This document shows positions 5,843 through 5,882 of a stretch of DNA of 5,882 bases, piece by piece; position 1 is the first letter of the stretch; every line of letters begins with the position of its first letter. The position numbers and the translations under genes were made by a program. Origin of the DNA: Thermaerobacter marianensis (GTDB lineage: Bacteria; Bacillota; Sulfobacillia; DYIH01; DYIG01); contig DYIG01000022.1 of NCBI GenBank assembly GCA_020723725.1, positions 1 to 5,882 of the forward strand, written 5' to 3'. Under the pieces are notes generated by a model that saw only the letters and a list, made by a program, of their open reading frames with translations, was not told where the DNA came from and ran no database searches.

Positions 5843-5882
5843 CAGTCAACATAACCCAGGTCGCGCAGGCGTTTCTCGAGTT
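5842..5882 (-). CDS. C-terminal end of an upstream gene, possibly another sulfatase-like protein
   Basis: Read on the minus strand, the right edge of the window holds an open frame of 12 codons ending in TGA at 5842-5844: LEKRLRDLGYVD. Sulfatase-family proteins very often end in a short helix of this form (basic helix, then L-x-x-L-G-Y plus one or two residues), so this is probably the tail of a further sulfatase-like gene. The stop lies 12 bases before the next start, as expected in an operon. Twelve residues are too few for certainty. Confidence 0.5.
   Translation of the reverse strand, partial: LEKRLRDLGYVD

Noticed and set aside
1..5882. CRISPR array, tRNA, rRNA or transposase
   Set aside because: No regularly spaced repeats, no cloverleaf-like segment and no transposase motifs were seen on either strand.

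Overview
The window looks like a chromosomal segment of a moderately GC-rich bacterium. A Gram-positive Firmicute (clostridial type) is my best guess. The reasons are strong purine-rich Shine-Dalgarno sequences ahead of most genes, frequent GTG and TTG starts, and tight gene packing. This is inference from style only: there is no rRNA or other taxonomic marker in the window.

Left end, + strand (1-493): the 3' end of one gene and a complete 74-codon gene. They are joined by a TAATG stop/start overlap, so they form an operon. I recognise neither product. Both look like compact, strand-rich proteins with few charged residues. Two hairpins follow (507-528 with a UUCG tetraloop, and 553-596 with a short T run). 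They close this operon in the 122-base gap that separates it from the convergent minus-strand cluster.

Rest of the window, - strand (616-5882), read from right to left: the last 12 codons of a gene whose ending resembles the C-terminus of sulfatase-like proteins; a complete sulfatase-like hydrolase; a complete type I phosphodiesterase-like protein that overlaps it by 25 bases; a short class I SAM-dependent methyltransferase starting 5 bases after it; a GT-B (GT4-like) glycosyltransferase after a 57-base gap; and a family 2 (GT-A) glycosyltransferase 17 bases further on. Spacing and overlaps point to one transcript whose promoter lies beyond the right edge.

Two glycosyltransferases, one methyltransferase and two or three alkaline-phosphatase-superfamily enzymes together suggest synthesis and modification of a surface glycan or glycolipid. 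The sulfatase-like protein has Thr at the nucleophile position where formylglycine sulfatases carry Cys or Ser. Neither complete hydrolase shows a signal peptide. The hydrolases are therefore more likely cytoplasmic phosphoester enzymes (hydrolases or phosphotransferases) acting on pathway intermediates than secreted sulfatases. The substrate cannot be read from sequence.
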